Assembly: GCF_019443425.1 (NCBI RefSeq)
Contig: NZ_CP080382.1
Location: forward strand, 1,364,001-1,428,000
Length of the DNA: 64,000 nucleotides
Reading direction: 5' to 3'
Source: Arthrobacter sp. PAMC25284
GTDB lineage: Bacteria; Actinomycetota; Actinomycetes; Actinomycetales; Micrococcaceae
The position numbers were made by a program, and so were the translations under genes. Under the pieces are notes generated by a model, which worked only from the letters and a program-made list of their open reading frames with translations, made no database searches and had not been told where the DNA came from. Below, in pieces: positions 1 through 8,841 of this stretch; position 1 is the stretch's first letter; each line of letters opens with the position of its first letter.

Positions 1-1
1 C

Positions 2-1258
2 CCCAACCTGACAGGCCTGAACCCGGATCCGGCGGCCCCGGTGCTGCCCCCGGGCGTGACCGCCCTGCGGGATCTGCGCGATGCCGCGGTGCTGCGGAGC
101 GCTGTCGCCGGCGGCAAGCGCGTGGTGGTCCTCGGCGGCGGCGTGCTGGGCCTGGAGACGGCGTTGGCCGCGGCCGAGGAAGGCGCCACGGTGACTGTGG
201 TGCACAACGGACCGCACCCGCTGGGCCGGAACATCGACCGCGGCGGCGGGGCCGTGCTGGCCACGAGCCTGCGCAACTGTGGTGTGCGGATGGCCGGGAA
301 CGCCCGGTCCACCGGCCTCGAACACAACGCCCCCGACGGCGGCTTCTCAGCGCTGCTCCTGGACGATGGGTCCGCGATCGACGGCGACCTGCTGGTGCTC
401 TCCTGCGGTGTCCGCCCGCGGACGGAACTCGCCGAGGGCTGCGGACTCTCCACCGGTACCGGCATCCTGGTGGACCATAAGCTCCGGGCACACCATGAGC
501 CGCACATCTTCGCGATCGGCGACTGCGCCGAGGTCCGCTGCCCCGATCCGGAATGCGCCGAGTGCCGCACCGCGCGCGGACCGTCCGGGCTGGTGGGTCC
601 GGGGTGGCGGCAGGCCGAATGGCTGGCCGAGTATTTGATGCTGCTGGCTGCGGAGTCTAAAGCTGATGCCGGGCCGTCGTCGGACGCTGCGGCGGATGCT
701 GCTGCGGGTGCCGACGCGCTGCCGCCGCTGGCACCGGAACAGCCGGGCGTTATAGTCCTCAAGGCCCGCGGCATGAACATGGCCGTGGCCGGGGACAACG
801 GCGCGGAGCCGTGGGATGAAGAGGCGCTCGCCACCGGGGCGGTCAATGGACGGGCCCGGCTGCAGGTGGCCCAGTGGGCCGATCCGGAGCATGGCCGTTA
901 CGTCAAGATGATCACCCGCGCCGGAGTCCTGGAGGGGCTTGTGGCGGTGGGGATGCCCCGCACCGCGGCCGAACTCGTGCAGCTCTTCGAACGCGGCGCC
1001 GAACTCCCGGCGGACCGTTCGCTCCTGCTGCGCCTCGACGGCCCGGACCAGGTGGCAGCCGCCGGCGCGGCCGACCCGGCACGGACCGTGTGCCGGTGCG
1101 CCGGCGTCAGCGGCACCGCGATTGCCTCTGCTGCAGCTGACGGGTGCGGCACCGTGTCCGAGGTCTCGGGCGCCACCCGCGCAGGCACGGGCTGCGGCGG
1201 CTGCCACGAGGACATTAGGGGGATCATCGAGGCCCACTTTCAAGGGGCCGTCGCTTAA
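2..1258 (+). CDS. FAD-dependent oxidoreductase with C-terminal BFD-like [2Fe-2S] domain, 5' partial
   Basis: The reading frame is open to the left edge of the window, so the true start lies outside; a GTG at 41 is only an internal candidate. The visible part carries the NAD(P)-binding glycine motif (VVLGGGVLGLE), then the second FAD segment with FAIGDC, an Ala/Asp-rich low-complexity insert near the middle, and a C-terminal cysteine domain with CRCAG and GCGGC, which fits a BFD-like [2Fe-2S] module. This is the architecture of the front half of assimilatory NirB and of NasB-type electron-transfer subunits. Inference: it delivers electrons from NAD(P)H to a nitrate or nitrite reductase encoded to the left. 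The nitrite reductase genes further right in the window support this. Family certain, exact partner not. Confidence 0.8.
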   Translation, partial: PNLTGLNPDPAAPVLPPGVTALRDLRDAAVLRSAVAGGKRVVVLGGGVLGLETALAAAEEGATVTVVHNGPHPLGRNIDRGGGAVLATSLRNCGVRMAGNARSTGLEHNAPDGGFSALLLDDGSAIDGDLLVLSCGVRPRTELAEGCGLSTGTGILVDHKLRAHHEPHIFAIGDCAEVRCPDPECAECRTARGPSGLVGPGWRQAEWLAEYLMLLAAESKADAGPSSDAAADAAAGADALPPLAPEQPGVIVLKARGMNMAVAGDNGAEPWDEEALATGAVNGRARLQVAQWADPEHGRYVKMITRAGVLEGLVAVGMPRTAAELVQLFERGAELPADRSLLLRLDGPDQVAAAGAADPARTVCRCAGVSGTAIASAAADGCGTVSEVSGATRAGTGCGGCHEDIRGIIEAHFQGAVA

Positions 1259-1268
1259 CGGGTGAAGT

Positions 1269-1300
1269 GCGCTCAACGCGGGAAGGTCCGAGTTGAGCGC
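1269..1300 (+). terminator. Hairpin after the first gene, possible terminator
   Basis: A perfect 9-bp stem (GCGCTCAAC / GTTGAGCGC) with a 14-base loop begins 11 bases after the stop codon of the flavoprotein gene. There is no T-run after it, so termination efficiency is uncertain. Confidence 0.35.
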
Positions 1301-1599
1301 GATTAGCATGTCCAGGCTTTCTGTTTGCCGGAACCTCCCCTGCGACTAAGTGGCCCGGCCGCACGCGTAACGCCAGACCAGCCGTTGCAGTGATAAGGCT
1401 TTCCCGCCAAAATTCGGTTGCCGGCGCTGCAGTCCCACCACGTTGCGGGCCTGGAAATGTGGTCGGAAGATCTCCTCCACGGTGAAGGCTCGCCCGCGGG
1501 TGCCGTCTCGCGACGCGAGGCAGTTCAGTATGGTGATCGTCCCTGCGACAGGGTCGGCACCGCTCAGGGCTCGCTGATTAGGGTGATTGCCCGCAGCGC

Positions 1600-1640
1600 G
1601 GGAAGCCCCCGTCCGTCAGGATGCCTGACGGGGGTTCCCG
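1600..1640 (+). terminator. GC-rich hairpin followed by T-rich bases, likely intrinsic terminator
   Basis: CCGTCAGG-ATG-CCTGACGG forms an 8-bp stem with a 3-base loop, extended by flanking GGGAA / TTCCC and C/G runs, and followed by TTCTTAT. It sits just before the YHYH lipoprotein gene and would insulate it from upstream transcription. Confidence 0.5.
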
Positions 1641-1712
1641 TTCTTATAGTGCTGTGTGCTTTCTAAAGCATCGACACAGCCTCATCACAGCATCGATGGC
1701 TACCTTGAATCC

Positions 1713-2786
1713 ATGATTTCATCTCCTCCCCATGCACTTCGTCGCCCGTCCGCGGTTGCCGGCCTGCTTTCAGTCGTTGCCCTCTTCGCCTCTTCATGCT
1801 CCTCGCCCGGTACGACCACGGACGCCACGACAACCGAGGCCTCCGCGACCGCCACGCAATCCGCCGCGGCATCAACCGGCGTTGACCTGACGCTGTTCAA
1901 GGCCGGTGCAGTTGTTGGCGATCCGTCCACGGTGGACTGCACGCTGAGTGGAGGCGCCGAGACAACCTGCTACGAGATCACGATCTCCGGCTATCCCACG
2001 GACCATGAGGTCGGACCGTTCTGCCCCGAAACCATCACCACGGGCGCGGACAAGGCCGGTATCTGGTTCGACGGCGAAGGCGTCTACGACCTCGACGGGG
2101 AGTTCATCGCGAACCTTGCTGAGAAGTACAACGACAGCGGTTGGCAGATGTACGACGAAAACGGCAACGTCTTCGTGACTGATACTGCAGAAGCCTTCGA
2201 AGCCGCAGCGCGCCCCGACGTCGATCCGGCGTACCAGAACTACTGCATTGAAGGCAGCGTGGACTATCTGGAGAACGGTGAGCCCATCACGTCCACCGTC
2301 CTGATCCCGACGAGCCCCGTGGCCGCTGCGGCCCCGAGCGAACCTCAGGGAAACCAGGGCGTCACGCTGGACGGTGTGATCATCGCCGCCTCGGCGCCGG
2401 TCGACGCCATCCTCGGGGCTTACACGATCGCATCATTCGACGATTGCGGCGGCCACTTCAACCCGTTCGAGGGTTACCACCTGCACGGGGCAACGGGATG
2501 CTCCGAGACCGGAACGGCCAGCGAGGGCGAAACCGCCATGTTCGGCTACGCCATGGACGGTTACCCCGTGCACAGCCCGTACAGCGAAGCTGAACTTGCG
2601 AACGTCCAACTGGACGAATGCAACGGACACACCACCGAGGCCGAGGGTTACCACTATCACGCGAACTCCGCCGCAAAAAACCAGGTGATCCAGTGCCTGG
2701 TCGGTCAAACCGTCGCCGGTGAAGGGGATGGTGGTGGTCCCCCGGCCGGAGGCGTGCCCGCGGGCGGTGCGCCCGGCAACAACTGA
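1713..2786 (+). CDS. YHYH-domain lipoprotein
   Basis: Predicted secreted lipoprotein of 357 residues. The ATG at 1713 is chosen because it places a lipoprotein signal directly at the N-terminus, with the hydrophobic stretch AGLLSVVALFASSC and modified cysteine near residue 29; in-frame upstream starts would precede the signal with extra residues. A Thr/Ala-rich spacer follows. The C-terminal third holds the family's histidine motifs GYHLHG and GYHYHA with nearby cysteines (DDCGG, TGCSE, DECNG, IQCLV). The tail is Gly/Pro-rich. YHYH proteins are poorly characterised; the clustered His and Cys suggest metal binding (inference). Only three bases separate it from the HupE/UreJ-like gene downstream, so the two are probably co-transcribed and act together at the envelope. 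Confidence 0.8.
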   Translation: MISSPPHALRRPSAVAGLLSVVALFASSCSSPGTTTDATTTEASATATQSAAASTGVDLTLFKAGAVVGDPSTVDCTLSGGAETTCYEITISGYPTDHEVGPFCPETITTGADKAGIWFDGEGVYDLDGEFIANLAEKYNDSGWQMYDENGNVFVTDTAEAFEAAARPDVDPAYQNYCIEGSVDYLENGEPITSTVLIPTSPVAAAAPSEPQGNQGVTLDGVIIAASAPVDAILGAYTIASFDDCGGHFNPFEGYHLHGATGCSETGTASEGETAMFGYAMDGYPVHSPYSEAELANVQLDECNGHTTEAEGYHYHANSAAKNQVIQCLVGQTVAGEGDGGGPPAGGVPAGGAPGNN

Positions 2787-2789
2787 TCC

Positions 2790-3912
2790 GTGGCAAATAA
2801 AGTATTGTGGCGGCCCGCGCCACACCGGTGGGCCGCCGCGTTGCTCGGACTCGCCGCAACAGGCATCCTCCTCGCGGCGGCGCCGGCTGCGTACGCCCAC
2901 GATGAAACGAGCGACGCACTGTCCCTTGCTGTTGAGGAAAACCGCATTGTGGGCACTGCGCTGGTCGAGTACACGGACCTCGGGTTCAAGGACACCTCAG
3001 GCGACGGGCTGCTCGACGAGTCCGAGTTCAAGGAGCAGCAGTCTGCAGTCTCCGCGGGCCTCGTATCTACCGCGCGTGAACGGGTCGAGCTTGTAGTCAA
3101 CGGGACCGAAATGTCGATAGTCGGGGCCGGTCTCTCCTTTCCTGAAAAGGACACCGGCACAGCATCGGCGGACGTCGGACTCGCCTTCGTCTCTGGACCG
3201 TTCGACGGCGGGTTGTCGCAACTGGCGTTCTCCTGGGGCTTCAACTCGCCGGGTGACACGGTGGTGGTTTCCGATGCAGACAGTGCGGTCGTAGGACAAC
3301 TCAGCGACGACGGCACGGTCACGTTCACGCTCGACACGTGGGCCACCGCAACGTCTTTCCTCCGGCAAGGTGTCGAACACATTCGGCTCGGGCTCGACCA
3401 CACGCTTTTCCTCGTGGTGCTGACGCTCGGCGTGGTGGGTACGCAAATCACCCGCGCCACGGCATGGCGCGTCGTCAAGCTCGTCACAGCCTTCACGGTC
3501 GGCCACGCAGTGAGCCTCTGCCTGGCATATTTCAGCTTGCTTCCCGTGCCTGCGCAGATTGTCGAACCTGCCATTGGGCTGTCGATCGCCGGCGTCGCCG
3601 CCCTCGTGGTGCGTTCGAAACTGGGAACGCATCCCTGGTGGATCGCGGGCGTGGTTGGCTTGGTGCACGGACTGGGCTTTGCGTCGAGTCTCGCCGATCT
3701 CGGGCTGGCGACGGCGGACCACGCCGTCGCCCTCCTGACCTTCAACCTCGGGATCGACCTCGCGCAGGTCGCCGTCGTGGGCATCGTTATGGCTTCCTAT
3801 GCCCTGCTGGGGAGGCTCCTTCCGCGCCGGGTCGAATTCGTCCGGCTTGCCGTCTGCGTCGCGATTGGCGCCGTGGGCCCTGTTCTGGACAGTGACGCGA
3901 CTCATCCCGTGA
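2790..3912 (+). CDS. HupE/UreJ-type membrane protein; C-terminus shifted by one extra base
   Basis: Starts at GTG 2790. It has a signal peptide cleaved near AYA-H (residue 36), an extracellular domain of about 150 residues and a membrane half with the family signature FRQGVEHIRLGLDH and several hydrophobic spans. Residues 68-79 (DTSGDGLLDESE) match a canonical EF-hand calcium loop at positions 1, 3, 5, 9 and 12. As written, the frame runs to 4043 with an unrelated tail. Removing one base in GGGCCC at 3875-3880 restores a typical family end (VGLFWTVTRLIP) and a stop at 3910-3912, about 373 residues, well short of the next gene. HupE/UreJ relatives are linked to nickel or other metal uptake; the substrate here is unknown. 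Confidence 0.8.
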
Positions 3913-4053
3913 TGATCGGCCTACGGGACGTGCTGCCCACCGGCGAATCATCGACATCAGGTAAATGTCAGAGGAATGGAATCAATCCACTCCCCGGACT
4001 CAAACGCGTCATCCGAATCGGCCGGTCGCCGAATGGCAGGTAGCATCGGGGCC

Positions 4054-4743
4054 ATGAGCGCCGACGACGAGGACATCACCGACGAACTGCTGGCGGACGC
4101 CGGAAAACTTACCGGGCTGAGCCTGGAACTGCTGGGCCTCGACCCGCACCCGGATGACATGACCGCTGAGCAGCGGCTCCTGTTTGATCCCGAGGATCTG
4201 GCGGAGATGTCAGCCGCCGCTTCGGAGGACCGCGAGAAAGCCCTGCGCCAAACGCGCCTGCTCGCCGGGTTGCTGTGGAACTCATCGAGTGTCCTGCTGG
4301 ACCAGCTCTTCCGCGACCTTGAAACTCTGGGCCAGCTGGAGACCGTCACCCCTGCCAACATTGCCGGGTCCTCGGCCCTGTTCTCGCTGCCACCCCAGTT
4401 CGCCGCCGACTACGACGTCAAGTTCACCCGGAAGTTCATCGTCGTCGCCTCCGACGTCACCGCGTCGCTGGTCCGGGGCTGGACCGCCCCCGGCTGCCTC
4501 GCCGCCGAACTCGCCGTGCGCGCCCTGCTGGATCAGGCGCAAATCACCGAAGACATCTACGAACTGGACCTTCCGGACGACTGGCGGGCCGCCGTCGAGG
4601 AAGTTCTGCTGGAAGACGCGGACAGCGAATGGCTGTACGCGGACGACGCCGACGGCGGCGCCGGCACTGTCCCGCCCGGCGTCGGGCAGTGGTTCGAGTC
4701 CTTCACCCCCGCCGACACGGTGCCACCCTACGCCCGCAGCTAG
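4054..4743 (+). CDS. Uncharacterised acidic protein, 229 aa
   Basis: I do not recognise a family. ATG 4054 is preferred over upstream in-frame ATGs (3976, 4033), which would overlap the shifted reading of the HupE gene; a TAGCAT box just before 4054 suggests leaderless transcription. The protein is soluble, rich in Asp, Glu, Ala and Leu, starts MSADDEDITDELL, has no signal peptide or membrane span, and its centre reads like alpha-helical packing. It stands alone between the HupE gene and a secreted protein gene. Codon use matches the neighbours. Coding status is well supported; function is not. Confidence 0.65.
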   Translation: MSADDEDITDELLADAGKLTGLSLELLGLDPHPDDMTAEQRLLFDPEDLAEMSAAASEDREKALRQTRLLAGLLWNSSSVLLDQLFRDLETLGQLETVTPANIAGSSALFSLPPQFAADYDVKFTRKFIVVASDVTASLVRGWTAPGCLAAELAVRALLDQAQITEDIYELDLPDDWRAAVEEVLLEDADSEWLYADDADGGAGTVPPGVGQWFESFTPADTVPPYARS

Positions 4744-4886
4744 AGCCACCGCCAAAACGGGACAATAACGGCGTAAGGGTGCGGTACGGGGATCAGAGTT
4801 CAGTGTGCTGGATTACAGAACCCCGAACCAACGGGTGCGTAGGGTGGGGCTGGTCATCCGGCATCCATCCCTCATAGGAGACCACT

Positions 4887-5384
4887 GTGCGCCTACGAAC
4901 CATCCTTGCCCCCATGAGCATCGCCGCCCTGGCGTTGCTCGCTCCGAGTCCGGCGTTCGCGGACGCGGGCGGCAATCCCCCCATCGACTCCAGCGCCAGC
5001 GCGTCACATCGCATCAACGGGGCGGCCGTGAGTTCCCTGCCGGAGGACCAGCGCAGGCTGTCGGTCGAAGGCAAACTCGGCAGCGACGGTGTGGCCGACG
5101 GACGGCTGTCCTTCACGCATCAAAGCCCGTCGGGGCTATCCCATTTCACGGCCCGGGTGACATGCCTGGAGTTCCATGACGGCCGGACAGAAGTCAGCGG
5201 AACCATCACCAAGGGCGAGACCGCAGCCGGGGTTATCCTCGACGGCAAGATGGTGGCCTTCACCCTCGACACAGAAGGTGCGCAGAACTTCTCCCTCCCC
5301 CAGATCGGTCCCGGAGCCGCCAACTGCGGTGGTGGCCGGGATGAGACCGTGCCTGTAACCCAGGCGGGCTTCCACGTCCGCTGA
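4887..5384 (+). CDS. Small secreted protein of unknown function
   Basis: 165 residues from GTG 4887, with an AGGAG ribosome site about seven bases upstream. A clear Sec signal peptide (TILAPMSIAALALLAPSPAFA) would be cleaved after residue 25 or so. The mature protein looks like a small beta-rich domain with two cysteines (VTCLEF and AANCGG) that could pair. No catalytic motif is evident. It sits alone between an unknown gene and an NYN-domain gene. Likely extracellular or cell-wall associated; I cannot assign a role. Confidence 0.65.
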   Translation: MRLRTILAPMSIAALALLAPSPAFADAGGNPPIDSSASASHRINGAAVSSLPEDQRRLSVEGKLGSDGVADGRLSFTHQSPSGLSHFTARVTCLEFHDGRTEVSGTITKGETAAGVILDGKMVAFTLDTEGAQNFSLPQIGPGAANCGGGRDETVPVTQAGFHVR

Positions 5385-5494
5385 TTCATCCGCGGTAATC
5401 TGTCCCGGCCCGTGCGCGACCTGCCCGGCGTTCGGCGCGCACGGGCCGTCCCAAACATCCACGGCGGACGGACCCGGACGGTAGCATCAAGCCC

Positions 5495-6493
5495 ATGGTC
5501 ACGCAGAGTGCAATATTCGTTGACGCCGGATTCCTGCTGGCCGTCGGAGGTACCCAGGTTGCCGGGACGTCCCTGCGGTCGGCCTTCCGGGTGGACTTCG
5601 AGCGGCTCATCCGGGGCATCCTGGACCGTACCGTCGAGCACTCCGGGCTCAACGCCCTGCGGGTTTACTGGTACGACGCCTCTAAAGACGCCCTCTTCAC
5701 GGACCAGCACAAACAGATCGGCCTCCTGCCGGACGTGAAGGTCCGGCTCGGCCGCATCTCTTTCAGTGGTGAGCAGAAGGGCGTTGACCTCAAGCTTGGA
5801 CTGGATCTGGTCGGGGTGGCCCGGAACCGGGCGGCGTCGATCGCCTACCTGGTCTCCGGCGACGATGACCTTGCGGAGGCCGTCGAGGAGGCGCAGGACC
5901 TCGGCATGAAAGTGGTGCTGGTGGGTCTTGAAAACCCCGGGCACCGGCTCGGCGTGATGTCCGTGGCGGAGCATCTGGCCCTGCGGGTGGACAGCATCAT
6001 CACTCTTCCCGCGGAACTCATCGAGGCCTGCTTCACCAAGTCGGTGACCGAGGCGCCGCGGCCCTCCACGGATGCGGCAGCGCCCGCCGGGACAGACCTC
6101 GCCGGTCCTGTCCCGAAACCGGCAGCGCCGCCGGCGGCCAAGCCGGGACCGCCGCGCAAGCCGTTCCATCCCGCGGTGCCGCGGCCGCACCCGGCCGAAG
6201 CCCACATCGTCTACAGCTCCGGCGGGTCATCGGGGCACACCCCGCACTTCGAGGACACCGCGATGGACGTTGCCCGGGACGTCGGGGAAAGTGTCGCCGC
6301 GAGCTGGTACGGAACCGTGTTCCAGGGGGATCTGAACGATCTACTGGCGGACCGGCCCATCCTGCCGGTCGAGATCGACAGGGTCCTGCTGAAGGACTGC
6401 GCGCAGCGCATCGGCGAGTACAAGACCGATCTCCAGGGGGTCCGCCGCGCGCTGCGCGAAGCGTTTTGGCAGAAGCTCGACGAGCTCATCTAG
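5495..6493 (+). CDS. NYN-domain (PIN-like) putative RNA nuclease
   Basis: 332 residues. Residues 1-170 form an NYN/LabA-like PIN fold with the expected acidic residues: D10 in IFVDAG, D98 and D104 in GVDLKLGLDL, and D123-D125 in SGDDDL, which together would bind metal ions at a nuclease site. A Pro/Ala-rich linker of about 60 residues (roughly 185-245) leads to a C-terminal helical region of about 85 residues rich in charged residues. Bacterial NYN proteins are thought to process RNA; the target is unknown here. The gene is followed by 142 bases without a visible feature before the convergent flavodoxin gene. Confidence 0.8.
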   Translation: MVTQSAIFVDAGFLLAVGGTQVAGTSLRSAFRVDFERLIRGILDRTVEHSGLNALRVYWYDASKDALFTDQHKQIGLLPDVKVRLGRISFSGEQKGVDLKLGLDLVGVARNRAASIAYLVSGDDDLAEAVEEAQDLGMKVVLVGLENPGHRLGVMSVAEHLALRVDSIITLPAELIEACFTKSVTEAPRPSTDAAAPAGTDLAGPVPKPAAPPAAKPGPPRKPFHPAVPRPHPAEAHIVYSSGGSSGHTPHFEDTAMDVARDVGESVAASWYGTVFQGDLNDLLADRPILPVEIDRVLLKDCAQRIGEYKTDLQGVRRALREAFWQKLDELI

Positions 6494-6635
6494 CTGCTCA
6501 GCCCAGGTGCACGGGCAGCGTCCGGCACCGTGTCCAGAACGGCATCGGTTCAAGTTCGCGCCCGGAGCGGTCCACAGCCAGGCGGGTCAGCCAGGAACTC
6601 CGGACTCCCGATCGTAACCGGATGGGTGATGGCAG

Positions 6636-7169
6636 TCAGGATCCCAGGCCTTCCAGGAAGTCCTCGGTGAAATGCTTCACGCCGTCCCATTCGGTATAGA
6701 CGTAATCGCGCGTGGTGTCCGTGTCCCCGGTGCCCGCGCGGCTAGCGATCGTCTTCATCACCTGCTTCGTCACGAACCCGTAGTGGGTGTAAAGCAGTGC
6801 GCCGCCGAACAAGCCAACGCGGGCCGGACGCCACCCGGTCGCCGCCTCGAATTTCTCCACATAGCGTTCCGCCTCCTGCTCCCCGCCGTGGGCGGCGGCG
6901 AGGCTGACCGAGAACAGCGCGGACGGCAGGCGCTGGAGGGCCTCACGGTTGGTCCGCACGAAGTCCCGGACCTGGCTTTCGTGTTTGCCGATATGGACAG
7001 ACGCCCCGACGATGACGGCATCCACACCGTCGGGAAGGCCGTCTCCGGCCGACTTAATGTCAGCGGTCGTTGCCTCATGTCCGTGACTGCGGATCACCCC
7101 GGCAATATACTCGGCGATTTTTGCTGTTTGTCCTTCGACCGTCCCGTACGGGACATAGACCGTGGCCAT
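6636..7169 (-). CDS. Flavodoxin-domain protein, HemG protoporphyrinogen oxidase type
   Basis: 177 residues when started at ATG 7169, which is where the flavodoxin fold begins (MATVYVPYGTVEGQTAK); the longer open frame adds 35 unlikely residues. The phosphate-binding loop YGTVEGQT for FMN is near residues 8-15, and a conserved GASVHIGKH segment follows. Family members oxidise protoporphyrinogen IX using a quinone acceptor or act as general flavodoxins; the exact reaction cannot be read from the sequence. It lies 114 bases downstream of the quinone reductase gene lpdA on the same strand, which is compatible with shared redox function and possible co-transcription. Confidence 0.75.
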   Translation of the reverse strand: MATVYVPYGTVEGQTAKIAEYIAGVIRSHGHEATTADIKSAGDGLPDGVDAVIVGASVHIGKHESQVRDFVRTNREALQRLPSALFSVSLAAAHGGEQEAERYVEKFEAATGWRPARVGLFGGALLYTHYGFVTKQVMKTIASRAGTGDTDTTRDYVYTEWDGVKHFTEDFLEGLGS

Positions 7170-7283
7170 GCCCCCAGTCTGGCCGCCACACGGCAGACGG
7201 CTGTAGAGGACAAAGTCCCCCGGCACGCCCGTCCCGCCCGGCGGCAGCGCAGGAAGCCAGGCACGAGGAGCCAAGCCCCGGGG

Positions 7284-8693
7284 CTACATCCTCACGTGCA
7301 GGCGCCGGGCCGCTTCGGAGATGGACCCGCTCAGCGACGGGTACACCGTAAAGGTGCTGGCGACGTCGTCGACGTGCAGTTTCTGGGTCACGGCGAGGGC
7401 GATCGGGAAGATCAGCTCGGAGGCGTTTGGCCCCACAACCACGCCGCCGATCACGGTGCCGGAGCCCTTGCGGGCGAAGATTTTGACGAAGCCGTCGCGG
7501 TGGTTTCGCATCTTGGCGCGGGCGTTGCTGCGCAGCGGCAGCTTCACAACGTCGGCCTGGTACTTACCGGAATCGATCTCCGCCTCGGAGACGCCCACGT
7601 TGGCGATTTCGGGCGAGGTGAAAATGTTGGACGCCACCTGGTGCAACTTCAGCGGCATCACGGCGTCGCCCAGGAAGTGCGCCACCGCGATCCTGCCCTG
7701 CATTGCAGCTACGGAAGCCAACGCCAGGATGCCGGTGCAGTCGCCGGCCGCGTAGATGTTTGGGGCAGTGGTGCGGGAGACGCCATCGACTTTGATGTGA
7801 CCGCTCTCGGTGACCGCGACGCCGGCTTCCTCCAGTCCCAGCCCGTCGGTGTTCGGGATGGACCCGACACAGACCAGGCAGTGGCTGCCGGTGACGGTGG
7901 AGCCGTCACCGAGGGTGGCCACAACGCCGTCCTCGGTGCGTTCTACCGATTCGGCGCGTGAGCGGGAGAGCACCGTGAGCCCGCGGCGTTCGAAGACGCC
8001 TTCAAGGACCTCAGCGGCGTCGGTGTCGGACCCGGGCAGCACGCGGTCACGGCTGGAAATCAGGGTTACCTTGGAGCCCAGGCCGTTGTAGGCGGAGGCG
8101 AATTCGGCGCCGGTGACGCCGGAGCCGACCACGATGAGGTCCTCCGGAAGCTCGTCCATGTTGTAGATCTGGGTCCAGTTCAGGATCCGCTCGCCATCCG
8201 GCCGGGCGGTGGGCAGCTCGCGCGGGTGCGCGCCGACGGCGAGCAGGATCGCGTCGGCCTCAATGGTTTCGGTGCCCCCGGCGGTCTGGACTTCGATCGT
8301 GTGGTTGTCCAGCATCCGGCCGGACCCGATCATGATCCGCACGTTCTGGTTCTCCAGGCCCTTGCGGATGTCCTCGGACTGGTTCCGGGCCAGGCCCAGC
8401 AGCCGGTTGTTGATGTGCTTAAGGTCCGCGCGCATCGTCGGCAGGCAGTCGCCGCCGTCGACGTCGAACTTGACGCCCAGCTCCCCCGCCTCGCTGACTC
8501 GGGTCATCAGATCCGCCGTCGCGATCAGGGTCTTGGACGGCACTACGTCAGTCAGCACCGCCGAGCCGCCAAGGCCGGCCCGTTCAATGACGGTGACCTG
8601 GGCCCCCAGTGAGGCGGCGACCATGGCGGCTTCGTAGCCGCCGGGCCCTCCGCCGAGGATTGCGATGCGGGGTGAGCTGAAATCGGGATGCAT
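7284..8693 (-). CDS. lpdA: NAD(P)H-quinone dehydrogenase, LpdA type
   Basis: 469 residues from ATG 8693. It has the disulfide-reductase fold: FAD motif ILGGGPGGYEAA near the N-terminus, NAD motif VVGSGVTGAEF mid-protein, second FAD motif IYAAGDCTG, and a C-terminal dimerisation domain with VYPSLSGSISEAARR. The usual redox-active cysteine pair is missing: the segment reads GGSAVLTDVVPSK where dihydrolipoamide dehydrogenases have two cysteines. Mycobacterial LpdA also lacks a complete pair and acts as an NAD(P)H-dependent quinone reductase, so a dihydrolipoamide dehydrogenase label would be wrong here. It is divergent from the purine nucleoside phosphorylase gene, with about 150 bases between the starts. 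Confidence 0.88.
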   Translation of the reverse strand: MHPDFSSPRIAILGGGPGGYEAAMVAASLGAQVTVIERAGLGGSAVLTDVVPSKTLIATADLMTRVSEAGELGVKFDVDGGDCLPTMRADLKHINNRLLGLARNQSEDIRKGLENQNVRIMIGSGRMLDNHTIEVQTAGGTETIEADAILLAVGAHPRELPTARPDGERILNWTQIYNMDELPEDLIVVGSGVTGAEFASAYNGLGSKVTLISSRDRVLPGSDTDAAEVLEGVFERRGLTVLSRSRAESVERTEDGVVATLGDGSTVTGSHCLVCVGSIPNTDGLGLEEAGVAVTESGHIKVDGVSRTTAPNIYAAGDCTGILALASVAAMQGRIAVAHFLGDAVMPLKLHQVASNIFTSPEIANVGVSEAEIDSGKYQADVVKLPLRSNARAKMRNHRDGFVKIFARKGSGTVIGGVVVGPNASELIFPIALAVTQKLHVDDVASTFTVYPSLSGSISEAARRLHVRM

Positions 8694-8841
8694 AGTCACA
8701 ATCAGCCATTGTCCCCCATCCGGACCGGCCCCACCAACGGGTCCGCCCGGCATATGCCTGCAGCGTCCGGATCAGCGTGCCGGAAGCGTCGGCCGGCGGC
8801 GTCTGCTGGGCAGCGGCGGAGACACGCGATAGCTTGTACCG

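Larger units (their letters stand above)
1259..1712. other. Intergenic region of about 450 bp with two hairpins, no convincing gene
   Basis: No open frame here has a credible start and ribosome site. A hairpin lies at 1269-1300 and a stronger one at 1600-1640. On the minus strand a frame of about 90 codons ending at 1346 is open but has no usable start codon; it could be a decayed gene remnant, but I recognise no family. Confidence 0.5.

Noticed and set aside
1418..1666. Small open frame of 82 codons upstream of the YHYH gene
   Set aside because: It runs through a terminator-like hairpin and has no ribosome site or recognisable motif.
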